From: Pseudomonas sp. Bout1
Lineage (GTDB): Bacteria > Pseudomonadota > Gammaproteobacteria > Pseudomonadales > Pseudomonadaceae
Direction: 5' to 3'
Length of the DNA: 64,000 nt
Assembly (NCBI RefSeq): GCF_034314165.1
Contig: NZ_JAVIWK010000001.1
Span: 6,153,001-6,217,000, forward strand
Below the pieces are notes generated by a model, which was not told the origin of the DNA, searched no databases, and worked only from the letters and a program-made list of their open reading frames with translations. This document shows, one piece after another, positions 44,506 to 53,627 of this stretch. A program made the position numbers and the translations under genes. Every line of letters starts with the position of its first letter. The first letter of the stretch is position 1.

Positions 44506-45831
44506 ATGCCCTCTAGTCTTTCTCGTCGTTGGCACCTTCGCCAACTGATCGCTGCCTCCAGCCTCATTCTGTTAGTCGCCTGCGCGGAAAAACCCACCGC
44601 CGCCGATGCCCAACCCCTGCCCCCGCTCCAGACTGCACCGGTAGCTGCGCCTGCCGTCGTTGCGCCACTGGTGGCAGACAATCTTGATATCCAGCCGACC
44701 CAGACCTTTGCCGAATGGCAGGCGGGCTTTCGCGTGGACGCCTTGAAGGCCGGTATCACCCCACAGGTTTTCGACACCGCTTTTGCCAATGTCGTGCCCG
44801 ACATGGCGGTGATCCGCGCCGACCGCAGCCAGCCGGAATTCTCCCGCCCGGTGTGGGAATACCTCGACGGCGCGCTGTCGCCGCTGCGCGTGCGCAATGG
44901 CCAGTCGCTGCTGGTGAAGTACGCCGACATTCTGCAACGCATTGAGGACCGTTATGGCGTCGACCGCCAGGCGCTGGTTTCGGTGTGGGGCATGGAGAGT
45001 AACTTCGGCCAGTTCCAGGGCAACAATTCAGTGATCCGCTCGCTGGCGACCCTGGCCTATGAAGGCCGTCGCCCGGCGTTCGCCCAGGCGCAACTGCTGG
45101 CGGCGCTGCAGATCATCCAGCATGGCGATATCGCCGCGGACCAGATGAAAGGTTCCTGGGCCGGGGCCATGGGCCAGACCCAGTTTATCCCGACCACCTA
45201 CAACACCCACGCCGTGGACTTCGACGGTGACGGTCGCCGGGATATCTGGAACAGCCCGGCCGACGCCCTCGCCTCAACTGCGCATTACCTGCAAAGCTCC
45301 GGCTGGCAGAAGGGTCAGCCGTGGGGCTTTGAGGTGCAGCAACTGCCGCTGAACTTCGATTACGCCCTGGCCGATGGCAGCGTACGCAAAACCGTTGGCG
45401 AGTGGTTGAAACTGGGGATTCAGGTGCCGCCTGGTGCCAGCGTTCCGCCCAACGTAGACCAGCTTTCCGCCGCCCTGCTGCTGCCCGCCGGCTATCGCGG
45501 CCCGGCATTCCTGGTGCTGGACAACTTCCGCGCGATCCTCAAGTACAACAACTCGTCGTCCTATGCGCTGGCGGTTGGCTTGCTGTCGGAGAGGTTTGGT
45601 GGCGGCGGCTTGATTCGGGGGAGCTGGCCAAAAGATGAGCTGCCATTGACGCGCTCACAGCGGATGGATTTGCAGACCGTACTCAGCGCCAATGGCTACG
45701 ATGCCGGCAACCCGGACGGCATCATCGGTGCCAATACCCGCAAGGCGATTCGTGCAGCGCAACAGTCGCTGGGCTGGCCGGCGGATGGGTATCCGACGGT
45801 GAAGTTGCTGGAGTCGTTGCAGAGCCGCTAG
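44506..45831 (+). CDS. sltB3: MltB-family lytic murein transglycosylase (SltB3-like)
   Basis: 441 residues from the ATG at 44506. The lipobox VAC (Cys26) suggests a lipoprotein. The transglycosylase domain includes VSVWGMESNFGQFQGNNSVIRSLATLAYEGRR with the catalytic Glu, QMKGSWAGAMGQTQFIPTTY and VDFDGDGRRDIWNSPADALAS. A C-terminal peptidoglycan-binding domain (LQTVLSANGYDAGNPDGIIGANTRKAIRAAQQSLGWPADGYPT) distinguishes SltB3 from SltB1. It cleaves glycan strands with 1,6-anhydro product formation. Placement after holA-arfA equals the P. aeruginosa sltB3 locus. Confidence 0.92.
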   Translation: MPSSLSRRWHLRQLIAASSLILLVACAEKPTAADAQPLPPLQTAPVAAPAVVAPLVADNLDIQPTQTFAEWQAGFRVDALKAGITPQVFDTAFANVVPDMAVIRADRSQPEFSRPVWEYLDGALSPLRVRNGQSLLVKYADILQRIEDRYGVDRQALVSVWGMESNFGQFQGNNSVIRSLATLAYEGRRPAFAQAQLLAALQIIQHGDIAADQMKGSWAGAMGQTQFIPTTYNTHAVDFDGDGRRDIWNSPADALASTAHYLQSSGWQKGQPWGFEVQQLPLNFDYALADGSVRKTVGEWLKLGIQVPPGASVPPNVDQLSAALLLPAGYRGPAFLVLDNFRAILKYNNSSSYALAVGLLSERFGGGGLIRGSWPKDELPLTRSQRMDLQTVLSANGYDAGNPDGIIGANTRKAIRAAQQSLGWPADGYPTVKLLESLQSR

Positions 45832-45853
45832 ATCGTTGTATGGCGACTGCCGC

Positions 45854-45936
45854 CATCGCAGGCAAGCCAGCTCCCACATTGACCGTGTACATCATGAACG
45901 ACGCGGTTAAAGGTGGGAGCTGGCTTGCCTGCGATG
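45854..45936. repeat. REP pair, main class, reversed (tail-to-tail) order
   Basis: Left arm is ATCGCAGGCAAGCCAGCTCC, right arm GTGGGAGCTGGCTTGCCTGCGA, so the CTGCGAT ends face outward as at 11001. Confidence 0.85.
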
Positions 45937-45960
45937 AGGCCTTGAGAAGCAGCAGAAATC

Positions 45961-46896
45961 TCAGGCCTTAAACACCACATCCTGCTCCAACACCAACCGC
46001 TTCTCCCCCGCATCCAACCGCACCCTCGCGCCCATCGGCAACGTGAGGTTCGGGTTGCAATGCCCGCTGCGCCAGCCGGACAGCACAGGAATGCACAACG
46101 GCTCGAAGGTCTGTTTCAGCAGGCGCTCAAGCGCAGTGCTATCAACCCCCGCCACATCCCCCACCACAACACCCGCCACCTGAGCCAACTTGCCCGCCAG
46201 GCGCAAATGCGTCAGCAACCGGTCAATGCGGTACAGCGGCTCGTTCACATCCTCGATAAACAGAATGATGCCCTCGGCATCCATCTCGTAGGCCGTGCCC
46301 ATCACCGCCGCGATCATCGAGAGATTGCCGCCCAGCAACCGCCCGCAGGCGATGCCTGGCTCGACGGTGGTCAACGGGTAGGCCACCGGGTGAGTCAACG
46401 GGCTACCAGCCTTCACCTGCCCGCGTAGCATGCTGAACAGCGATGACTCGGTAGGCTGTTGCTTTTCACCTAACAGGTCAGCGTTGTACATCGGCCCGTG
46501 GAAGGTGATGAAACCGGCGTAACGGTTGATCGCCAGGTGCAAGGCGGTGATGTCGCTGTAGCCCACGAACGGTTTGGGGTTGGCCCGCAACAGGTCAAAG
46601 TCCAGGCGGTCCAGCAGGCGCGGCGTGCCGTAGCCGCCGCGCAGGCAAAATATGGCGTCGATGGAAGGGTCGGCGAACGCCGCATGCAAGTCATTCAGGC
46701 GTACGTCATCACTACCGGCCAGGTAGCCGTCCCGCTGCCCTACACCCGGAAAAACCCGCAGTGTGTAGCCTCGGGCGCGCATCCATTGCGTGGCCTTGTC
46801 AGTATCCAGCTCGGCCGGCCCGGCAGGGGCAATCAGCCCGATCACGCCTTCAGCGCGCAGCGCAGGTACCGCACAAGTGGTCAGTTGAGTCGTCAT
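45961..46896 (-). CDS. LD-carboxypeptidase
   Basis: 311 residues of the S66 serine peptidase family (LdcA/MccF). The first domain contains GLIAPAGPAEL, FCLRGGYGTPRLLDRLD and the nucleophile motif GYSDITALHLA. The second domain has GGNLSMIAAVMGTAYE, the catalytic Glu region FIEDVNEPLYRIDRLLTHL, and a late SGWRSGHCNPNLTLPMGA with the catalytic His. LdcA removes the terminal D-alanine from muropeptide tetrapeptides in recycling; MccF-type relatives cleave aminoacyl-nucleotide antibiotics. Which it is cannot be decided by sequence; peptidoglycan context favours LdcA. The gene is flanked on both sides by REP pairs. Confidence 0.88.
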   Translation of the reverse strand: MTTQLTTCAVPALRAEGVIGLIAPAGPAELDTDKATQWMRARGYTLRVFPGVGQRDGYLAGSDDVRLNDLHAAFADPSIDAIFCLRGGYGTPRLLDRLDFDLLRANPKPFVGYSDITALHLAINRYAGFITFHGPMYNADLLGEKQQPTESSLFSMLRGQVKAGSPLTHPVAYPLTTVEPGIACGRLLGGNLSMIAAVMGTAYEMDAEGIILFIEDVNEPLYRIDRLLTHLRLAGKLAQVAGVVVGDVAGVDSTALERLLKQTFEPLCIPVLSGWRSGHCNPNLTLPMGARVRLDAGEKRLVLEQDVVFKA

Positions 46897-46978
46897 CCAT
46901 GGTTCTCCTCGTGTGGATTGCCCAAGGCACTCTAAACAGCAATGGTTGTAAACAGAAGAGGATGACTTAACTGCAACA

Positions 46979-47079
46979 TGTAGGAGCGAGCTTGCTCGCG
47001 AAGGTCGTAAACAATAACGCGCGCATCCTGGATGCGCGCGGTGCTCTTGAGTCCTTCGCGAGCAAGCTCGCTCCTACAG
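46979..47079. repeat. REP pair, CTTCGCGAGCAAGCTCGCTCCTACA class
   Basis: Two long inverted arms (TGTAGGAGCGAGCTTGCTCG and complement) with an inner stem GCGCGC ATCC ... GGATGCGCGC. Sits between lipA's end and ldcA's start. Confidence 0.87.
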
Positions 47080-47091
47080 TGAGGGCGAGAC

Positions 47092-48111
47092 TTACGAAAC
47101 CAGGCTGGCCTTGACCAGTTTCGCCTGCTCGTCGGCGTGGTACGAGGAACGTACCAGCGGGCCGGAAGCGACGTTCTTGAAGCCCATTTTGTAGCCTTCT
47201 TCGGCAAACCAGGCGAACACGTCCGGGTGCACGAAGCGCTGTACCGGCAAGTGACTGCGGGAAGGTTGCAGGTACTGGCCGAGGGTCAGCATGTCGATGT
47301 CGTGCTCGCGCATGCGCTTCATGACTTCGATGACTTCTTCGTCGGTTTCGCCCAGGCCCAGCATCAGGCCGGATTTGGTCGGAATGTGCGGCATCATCTG
47401 CTTGAACTTCTGCAGCAGGGTCAGCGACCACTGGTAGTCCGAACCCGGACGCGCAGCCTTGTACAGGCGCGGCACGGTTTCCAGGTTGTGGTTGAACACA
47501 TCCGGCGGCTCGGCAGCGGTGATTTCCAGTGCTACGTCCATGCGGCCACGGTAGTCCGGGACCAGGGTTTCGAGCATCACGTTCGGCGACAGCTTGCGGA
47601 TTTCACGGATGCAGTCGGCAAAGTGCTGGGCACCGCCGTCACGCAGGTCGTCGCGGTCTACCGAGGTGATTACCACGTACTTGAGTTTCAGGTCGGCGAT
47701 GGCGATGGCCAGGCTTTGCGGCTCGTTGACGTCCAGTGGCTTCGGCCGGCCGTGGCCAACGTCGCAGAACGGGCAACGACGGGTGCAGATGTCACCCATG
47801 ATCATGAAGGTGGCAGTACCGCCGGAGAAGCACTCGCCCAGGTTCGGGCAGGACGCTTCTTCGCACACGCTGTGCAGCTTGTGTTTGCGCAGCAGGGCCT
47901 TGATGCGGTCGACTTCCGGCGAAACCGGGATACGCACGCGAATCCAGTCAGGCTTTTTCGGCAGTTCGGTGGTCGGAATGATCTTCACCGGGATGCGTGC
48001 AACCTTCTCGGCGCCGCGCAGCTTGACGCCGGCTTCTACCTTGGCACGCGGGGCCGGACGCTCGGTAACATCCAGCGTCGGGATCATGGTTTGCACTGCA
48101 TCAGTAGTCAT
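47092..48111 (-). CDS. lipA: lipoyl synthase
   Basis: 339 residues. LipA inserts two sulfurs into octanoyl groups on lipoyl domains. The two clusters are visible: the auxiliary motif [12 protein letters not shown] and the radical SAM motif CTRRCPFC, followed by DVGHGRP. Later [32 protein letters not shown] and [22 protein letters not shown] are typical. An N-terminal tail of ~50 residues is basic and less conserved. It follows lipB on the same strand, with two bases between them. Confidence 0.96.
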   Translation of the reverse strand: MTTDAVQTMIPTLDVTERPAPRAKVEAGVKLRGAEKVARIPVKIIPTTELPKKPDWIRVRIPVSPEVDRIKALLRKHKLHSVCEEASCPNLGECFSGGTATFMIMGDICTRRCPFCDVGHGRPKPLDVNEPQSLAIAIADLKLKYVVITSVDRDDLRDGGAQHFADCIREIRKLSPNVMLETLVPDYRGRMDVALEITAAEPPDVFNHNLETVPRLYKAARPGSDYQWSLTLLQKFKQMMPHIPTKSGLMLGLGETDEEVIEVMKRMREHDIDMLTLGQYLQPSRSHLPVQRFVHPDVFAWFAEEGYKMGFKNVASGPLVRSSYHADEQAKLVKASLVS

Positions 48112-48113
48112 AA

Positions 48114-48761
48114 TCAGTCGATTCCGCCCGTTAGGGTCGTCTGCTCAGCATAGTCGAGGTGTTTGACGAGCTGCGCGCGCAGCCGGGCACTTACCTCGGC
48201 AAATTCTAGTGGTGTTGCGTGATCGCTCAACTGGGTCATCGCCAAACCGGCGTAACCACAGGGATTGATCCGTCGAAACGGCGCCAGGTCCATGTCCACG
48301 TTCAAGGCCAGGCCATGAAAGGAACACCCGTGGCGAATCCGCAGGCCCAGGGAGGCGATTTTCGCGCCCTCCACGTAAACCCCCGGTGCATCCGGCTTGG
48401 CGGCCGCGGTCACGCCGTAGCTGGCCAGCAGCTCGATCAGGCATGACTCCATGCGACTGACCAGCTCACGCACGCCAAACCCCAGCCTGCGCACGTCCAG
48501 CAGCAGATAAGCCACCAATTGGCCAGGGCCATGGTAAGTCACCTGCCCGCCGCGGTCGACCTGCACCACCGGGATTTCTCCCGGCAGCAGCAAATGCTCG
48601 GCCTTGCCGGCCTGGCCCTGGGTGAAAACCGGCGGGTGTTCGACCAGCCAGATCTCGTCCGGGGCTTCGGTGCCGCGCTCGTTGGTGAACCGCTGCATGG
48701 CGTGCCACACCGGTTCGTATGCCAGTTGGCCAAGCTCGCGAAAGCCCAGGGTCTGTGACAT
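48114..48761 (-). CDS. lipB: octanoyl-[ACP]:protein octanoyltransferase
   Basis: 215 residues. The ATG at 48761 shares its A with the DUF493 stop (TGATG), so the two are coupled. Conserved parts are [42 protein letters not shown], the invariant [26 protein letters not shown] and [12 protein letters not shown], which supplies the catalytic cysteine. It transfers octanoate from ACP to apo-lipoyl proteins, the substrate for LipA. Confidence 0.95.
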   Translation of the reverse strand: MSQTLGFRELGQLAYEPVWHAMQRFTNERGTEAPDEIWLVEHPPVFTQGQAGKAEHLLLPGEIPVVQVDRGGQVTYHGPGQLVAYLLLDVRRLGFGVRELVSRMESCLIELLASYGVTAAAKPDAPGVYVEGAKIASLGLRIRHGCSFHGLALNVDMDLAPFRRINPCGYAGLAMTQLSDHATPLEFAEVSARLRAQLVKHLDYAEQTTLTGGID

Positions 48762-49036
48762 CACAACACCATGTGCACGAAGCCGGTAGCCCGCAGTTCG
48801 CTGTTGATGTTGTAGAGCTGGTCTTGATCGGTCGCCAGGATATACAGCTGGGTCGTGGTGTACTTACCTGTGCTGCTTTGACGATCAATGGTCTTGTCCA
48901 GATTGATCTCGGCGTGCTTCAACACGATGGCAATCACCGCGTCTTTGCGGCCCACGCCAGTATCGCTGATCACTTTGATCGGATAGTCCTTTTGCGGGAA
49001 CTCGATCTTTGGCGCCTGTACTTCTTTATCGGTCAT
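48761..49036 (-). CDS. DUF493 (YbeD-like) protein
   Basis: 91 residues, matching the YbeD/DUF493 family found upstream of lipB in many gammaproteobacteria: [33 protein letters not shown] and the closing [17 protein letters not shown]. It has an ACT-like fold; its role is unclear, possibly allosteric or in the lipoate pathway. Its stop overlaps the lipB start. Confidence 0.93.
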   Translation of the reverse strand: MTDKEVQAPKIEFPQKDYPIKVISDTGVGRKDAVIAIVLKHAEINLDKTIDRQSSTGKYTTTQLYILATDQDQLYNINSELRATGFVHMVL

Positions 49037-49073
49037 GGCAGAACAGCCTCGTAAGCGGTAAGCCGTGGCGACG

Positions 49074-49108
49074 GCAAAGCCCCGCGTCAGATCAACGCGG
49101 GGCTTTGC
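49074..49108 (-). terminator. terminator of dacC, probably bidirectional
   Basis: GCAAAGCCCCGCG and CGCGGGGCTTTGC form a perfect 13-bp stem with a 9-base loop, 12 bases after the dacC stop and before the DUF493 gene. The T-run (TTTGCC) is short. Confidence 0.7.
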
Positions 49109-49120
49109 AGGTGCACACTA

Positions 49121-50278
49121 TCAGTTGAACAAGCCGTAGAAGAATAGACGGATGCTATCCCACACGCGTCGGAAGATACCACCTTCGTCGACGGCGTCCA
49201 GCGCGATCAGGTCGGCGCTGTGCACCACCTTGTCGTCCAGTTTCACTTCGACTTTACCGATGACATCGCCCTTGGCGATCGGTGCGACCAGTTGCGGGTT
49301 CATGGTCATGCTGGCCACCAGCTTCTTGAGCTGGCCTTTAGGCATGGTCAGGGTCAGGTCTTCAGCCAGGCCGGCCTTGACTTGATGGGTCGCGCCTTTC
49401 CACACAGGGGCTTGAGCCAGCTCGGTGCCTTTCTGGTAGAAGGTCTGGGTTTCGAAGAAACGGAAGCCATAAGTCAGCAGCTTTTGAGTCTCGGCCGCAC
49501 GGGCCTGCTCGCTGTTGGTACCGAATACCACGGCAATCAGACGCTGACCGTCACGCACAGCAGACGACACCATGCAGTAGCCGGCTTCTTCGGTGTGGCC
49601 GGTTTTCAGACCATCAACGGTCTTGTCACGCCACAGCAGCAGGTTGCGGTTAGGCTGCTTGATGTTGTTCCAGTAGAACTCTTTCTGGGAGTAGATCGCG
49701 TAGTGCACCGGGTCGATGCGAATGATCGCGCGAGCCAGGATCGCCATGTCGTGAGCCGACGAGTAGTGCTCAGGGTTCGGCAGACCGGTCGGGTTCATGA
49801 AGTGGCTGTTGGTCATGCCCAGGTCAGTCACGGTTTTGTTCATCATGTCGGCGAACGCGTCTTCGCTGCCGGCGATGTGCTCGGACAGGGCCACGCTGGC
49901 GTCGTTACCCGACTGGATGATGATGCCGTGCAGCAGGTCGCTTACCGTCACCTGCGAGCCGACCTTGATGAACATCCGAGAACCGCCGGTACGCCAGGCG
50001 TTTTCGCTGACGGTCACCGGATCGTTTTCACCGATCTGACCGCGACGGATTTCCAGGGTCGCGATGTACGCGGTCATCAGCTTGGTCAGGCTGGCTGGGG
50101 GCAGGCGCTGGTCACCGTTGTTCTCCACCAGCACGTTGCCGCTGGCGGCATCCATGAGCACCCAGGCCTTGGCGGCCAGTTGCGGTGAAGCCGGCACCAT
50201 TTCCACCGCCCACGCGGCAGGGGTGATGATCAGCGGAACTAGCAGGCACAGGCGTTTGGCTAAGGTGGTGATGTTCAT
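49121..50278 (-). CDS. dacC: D-alanyl-D-alanine carboxypeptidase (PBP5 type)
   Basis: 385 residues. Signal peptide with cleavage after AWA (residues ~1-24). Penicillin-binding motifs are SLTK in PPASLTKLMTAYIAT, SGN in QSGNDASVALSEH, and KTG in GLKTGHTEEAGYC. The C-terminal domain ends with an amphipathic helix (RRVWDSIRLFFYGLF) that attaches the protein to the inner-membrane surface. It removes terminal D-Ala from pentapeptides. Positioned between rlpA and the DUF493 gene as in P. aeruginosa dacC. Confidence 0.95.
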   Translation of the reverse strand: MNITTLAKRLCLLVPLIITPAAWAVEMVPASPQLAAKAWVLMDAASGNVLVENNGDQRLPPASLTKLMTAYIATLEIRRGQIGENDPVTVSENAWRTGGSRMFIKVGSQVTVSDLLHGIIIQSGNDASVALSEHIAGSEDAFADMMNKTVTDLGMTNSHFMNPTGLPNPEHYSSAHDMAILARAIIRIDPVHYAIYSQKEFYWNNIKQPNRNLLLWRDKTVDGLKTGHTEEAGYCMVSSAVRDGQRLIAVVFGTNSEQARAAETQKLLTYGFRFFETQTFYQKGTELAQAPVWKGATHQVKAGLAEDLTLTMPKGQLKKLVASMTMNPQLVAPIAKGDVIGKVEVKLDDKVVHSADLIALDAVDEGGIFRRVWDSIRLFFYGLFN

Positions 50279-50463
50279 CCGTCTCTCGAAATTGCTTATG
50301 GAAACTTGCCCTCGCGGGCAAAACTATTCAGACAGCCCGTCGCCAGACTGTCGCGTGTTCGGTTGTACGCCCACCCCTTGCCCCTGGGTTTTTATTGTTC
50401 AACGAGCCAACAACCAAGGTTCAAACCCGCATGCGAGCCTGAACCATCAATCCTTTGTACTGC

Positions 50464-51462
50464 TTATTCAGCGGTGACCACGCTGGGTTGCCCCAGGTTG
50501 GCCATGCGCACACTGTTCTGCACTTGCGCAACTTCGCCTGGCGAACCGATCGGGCCCATGCGCACTCGGTGCAGGGTCTGCTGGTTACGCACTATAGAGC
50601 TGATAAACACCGGCGCGCTGACCATCCCGCTGAGCTTGGACCTTAACAGCTCTGCCGCGTCCGGGTTGGCGAAAGCGCCGACTTGCAGGTACTGGCCACC
50701 CACGGTAGAAGCCCCCGGTGCGGCATGAGGGACGACAACGGTGTCCGGGGCGTGCTGCGCCGGTGGTGGTGTCCACTGCTCGATCTTGCCGGCCGACGCG
50801 GTCACTTGCGGCTGCTGGGTTTGCGGCTCGTTGAGCATCAATGGCGCCGGCTTGCCACGCTGGGCCCAGTACTGGGCCGGGTCGATACCTTCAACCTTCA
50901 CGCGTGCCGTGCCGATCTCGGCATACCCGAGTTTCTTCGCGGCGGCATAGGACAAGTCGATGATCCGGTCCGAATAGAACGGCCCACGGTCATTGACCCG
51001 CAGGATCACGGTGCGGTTGTTGTCCAGGTTGGTCACCCGCACGTAGCTTGGCAGCGGCAGGGTCTTGTGGGCTGCGCTCATGCCGTAAAGGTCGTAGACC
51101 TCGCCGTTGGCGGTGTTCTGGCCATGGAACTTGGTCCCGTACCAGGACGCCGTGCCCGATTGCACGTAGGTCTTGGAGTCTTGCAGCGGGAAGTAGTTTT
51201 TCCCCAGCACGGTATAAGGGTTGGCCTTGTAAGGGCCGGTGTGCAGGGTTGGCGTGGCATCCGGGATTTTCGAAACGTCCACATCCCACCACGGTGCGCC
51301 GTCTTTGTGGGCGCGGTTGATATCCAGCCCCGGTTGGGAGCGGACGGCAGTGCCACCGGTTTTTTGCACCGGTGCACGACTGGTGGAGCAACTGACCACC
51401 AATAACGACAATGCGGCATAAGCCACCAGCTTCAGGGGTTTGTACATCGGTGATACCGGCAT
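50464..51462 (-). CDS. rlpA: RlpA, septal-ring lytic transglycosylase lipoprotein
   Basis: 332 residues starting at 51462, where TAATG overlaps the sltB1 stop; a start at 51447 (MYKPLK) is also possible. The lipobox is VSC (Cys25). The DPBB domain includes QSGTASWYGTKFHGQNTANGEVYDLYGMSAAHKTLPLPSYVRVTNL, with the catalytic Asp region in RVNDRGPFYSDRIIDLSY. The C-terminal SPOR domain (about 255-332) contains YLQVGAFANPDAAELLRSKLS. RlpA cleaves denuded glycan strands at the septum, which the SPOR domain recognises. A Pro/Gln linker connects the domains. Confidence 0.94.
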   Translation of the reverse strand: MPVSPMYKPLKLVAYAALSLLVVSCSTSRAPVQKTGGTAVRSQPGLDINRAHKDGAPWWDVDVSKIPDATPTLHTGPYKANPYTVLGKNYFPLQDSKTYVQSGTASWYGTKFHGQNTANGEVYDLYGMSAAHKTLPLPSYVRVTNLDNNRTVILRVNDRGPFYSDRIIDLSYAAAKKLGYAEIGTARVKVEGIDPAQYWAQRGKPAPLMLNEPQTQQPQVTASAGKIEQWTPPPAQHAPDTVVVPHAAPGASTVGGQYLQVGAFANPDAAELLRSKLSGMVSAPVFISSIVRNQQTLHRVRMGPIGSPGEVAQVQNSVRMANLGQPSVVTAE

Positions 51463-52481
51463 TACTTGACGCCCCGTGCTTGGACCAGCATGTCTGACAG
51501 CTGATGCACGGCCATGGCGTACATCACACTGCGGTTATAACGCGTGATTGCGTAGAAATTCTTCAGGCCCATCCAATATTCCGGACCGTTCTCGCCCTCG
51601 AGGCGGAACGCCGTCACCGGCATATCATCGCGTGGCGCATTCTGACTCGACCAGCCCAGCGCCCGCAACTCCCCGACCGTCTTCGCGGGTTCGATACCCT
51701 GGGTCAGGCCTTCATCGGCGCGGTCGCCGGTGACGTCGGCGCGAATCACCACCGGCTCGCCGGCTACCCAGCCATGACGCTTGAAGTAGCTGGCGACGCT
51801 GCCAATGGCGTCATCGGGATTGCTCCAGATATTGATATGGCCGTCGCCGTCGAAATCCACGGCGTACGCGCGAAAGCTGCTCGGCATGAACTGCGGCAAG
51901 CCCATGGCCCCCGCGTAGGAGCCCTTGAGGGTCAACGGGTCGACTTGTTCTTCACGGGCCAACAGCAAAAACTCGCGCAGTTCCTTGCGGAAGAATTCGG
52001 CGCGCGGCGGGTAATCGAAGCCCAGGGTCGACAGCGCGTCGATCACCCGGTAGCTGCCGGTATTACGGCCGTAAAATGTCTCGATGCCGATGATGGCCAC
52101 GATCACCTGGGCCGGCACGCCGTATTCCTGCTCGGCGCGGGCCAGCACGGCTTCGTGCTGGCGCCAGAAGTCCACGCCACGCGCCACGCGGGCGTCGGTG
52201 AGAAACATCGGGCGATATTCCTTCCACTGCTTCACACGTTCGGCGGGCCGGGAGATGGCGTCGAGGATGGCTTGCTTGCGCTGGGCTTCGCGGAACACGC
52301 CCATCAGCTGTTCACCGGCGAAACCATAGTCGCGGGTCATCTCACCGACAAACTCGGCGACCTGGGGCGAACCGTCATAGTCGCCGGCCTGCGCTTCCTG
52401 CACAGCGGCTCCCAGCAGGCCCAACAGGCCCATCCAGGACACGTGCCGAGCCGCCCAGCCGCGCATTACTTGCATTGACAT
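51462..52481 (-). CDS. sltB1: membrane-bound/soluble lytic transglycosylase B (SltB1)
   Basis: 339 residues from the ATG at 52481, preceded by AAGGTGAAG. A signal peptide runs to AQA (residues ~10-34). The catalytic domain has VIVAIIGIETFYGRNTGSYRVIDALSTLGFDYPPR with the catalytic Glu, LKGSYAGAMGLPQFMPSSFRAYAVDFDGDG, and the closing NFYAITRYNRSVMYAMAVHQLS. No peptidoglycan-binding module follows, unlike SltB3. The translation stop overlaps the RlpA start; rodA ends only 11 bases upstream. Confidence 0.93.
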   Translation of the reverse strand: MSMQVMRGWAARHVSWMGLLGLLGAAVQEAQAGDYDGSPQVAEFVGEMTRDYGFAGEQLMGVFREAQRKQAILDAISRPAERVKQWKEYRPMFLTDARVARGVDFWRQHEAVLARAEQEYGVPAQVIVAIIGIETFYGRNTGSYRVIDALSTLGFDYPPRAEFFRKELREFLLLAREEQVDPLTLKGSYAGAMGLPQFMPSSFRAYAVDFDGDGHINIWSNPDDAIGSVASYFKRHGWVAGEPVVIRADVTGDRADEGLTQGIEPAKTVGELRALGWSSQNAPRDDMPVTAFRLEGENGPEYWMGLKNFYAITRYNRSVMYAMAVHQLSDMLVQARGVK

Positions 52482-52492
52482 CTTCACCTTAT

Positions 52493-53596
52493 TCAAACCT
52501 GTGCGATCCACTTGCGATGGGTATGGATCGACATCAAAACCCCAAACGCTGACATCAATGTCACCAGCGAAGTTCCGCCGTAGCTAATGAACGGCAACGG
52601 CACCCCAACCACCGGCAACAGGCCACTGACCATACCGATGTTGACGAAAACATAAACAAAAAACGTCATGGTAAGGCTGCCGGCAAGCAATTTGCCGAAC
52701 AGCGTTTGCGCCTGGGCAGTAATCACCAGGCCGCGACCGATCAGCAGCAAGTAAATCAGCAACAGGGCGCAAATGCCCACCAGGCCGAACTCCTCTCCCA
52801 TCACCGCGATAATAAAGTCGGTGTGGCTTTCCGGCAAAAAGTCCAGGTGCGACTGGGTGCCCAGCAGCCAGCCCTTGCCGAACACACCGCCGGAACCAAT
52901 GGCAGCCTTGGACTGGATGATGTTCCAGCCGGTGCCCAGCGGGTCGCTCTCCGGGTCGAGGAACGTGAGGATTCGCTGCTTCTGGTAGTCGTGCATAAAG
53001 AAGAACCACATGGCCACGGCCACCGGCACCGCCGCGGCCAGCACGCTGAGGATCCAGCGCCAGCGCAGGCCGCCCATGAACAGCACGAACGCGCCACCCG
53101 CGAGGATCAGCAGCGAGGTACCGAGGTCGGGCTGGCGCACGATCAGCACAAACGGCACGCCGATCAATATCAGGCTGATGCCCACGTGCTTGAGCTGGGG
53201 CGGCAATGTGCGTTTTGACAGGTACCAGGCAATGGTCGCCGGCATCAAAATCTTCATGAATTCCGACGGCTGGAAGCGAATCACCCCCGGGATGTTGATC
53301 CAGCGGGTGGCGCCCATGGCGTTGTGGCCCATCACATCCACCACCACCAGCAGCAACACGCCCGCCACATAGCCCAGCGGCACCCAGCGCGCCATGAAGC
53401 GCGGCTCCAACTGGGCGATCACCACCATCGACAACAGGCCCAGACCAAACGAGGACGCTTGCTTGATCAGCAGGTCCCAGTTCTTGCCACTGGCCGAATA
53501 CAACACGAACAAGCTGCCCGCGGCCAGGGTCAGCAGCAGGATCAGCAACGGGCCATCAATGTGCATGCGCTGCAGCAAGGTGGCACGACGGCGCAT
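52493..53596 (-). CDS. rodA: rod-shape peptidoglycan polymerase RodA
   Basis: 367 residues from the ATG at 53596, which has GAGGA 6 bases upstream. An alternative TTG at 53638 would overlap the mrdA end by 11 bases and add 14 residues. Ten SEDS membrane helices are visible, with VVDVMGHNAMGATRWINIPGVIRFQPSEFMKILMP, WFFFMHDYQKQRILTFLDPESDPLGTGWN, SHTDFIIAVMGEEFG and VNIGMVSGLLPVVGVPLPFISYGGTSL. It polymerises glycan strands with PBP2. Part of the cell-elongation cluster. Confidence 0.95.
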   Translation of the reverse strand: MRRRATLLQRMHIDGPLLILLLTLAAGSLFVLYSASGKNWDLLIKQASSFGLGLLSMVVIAQLEPRFMARWVPLGYVAGVLLLVVVDVMGHNAMGATRWINIPGVIRFQPSEFMKILMPATIAWYLSKRTLPPQLKHVGISLILIGVPFVLIVRQPDLGTSLLILAGGAFVLFMGGLRWRWILSVLAAAVPVAVAMWFFFMHDYQKQRILTFLDPESDPLGTGWNIIQSKAAIGSGGVFGKGWLLGTQSHLDFLPESHTDFIIAVMGEEFGLVGICALLLIYLLLIGRGLVITAQAQTLFGKLLAGSLTMTFFVYVFVNIGMVSGLLPVVGVPLPFISYGGTSLVTLMSAFGVLMSIHTHRKWIAQV

Positions 53597-53627
53597 CACA
53601 TCCTCGCTGGAGAGGATGCGGTCAAAA

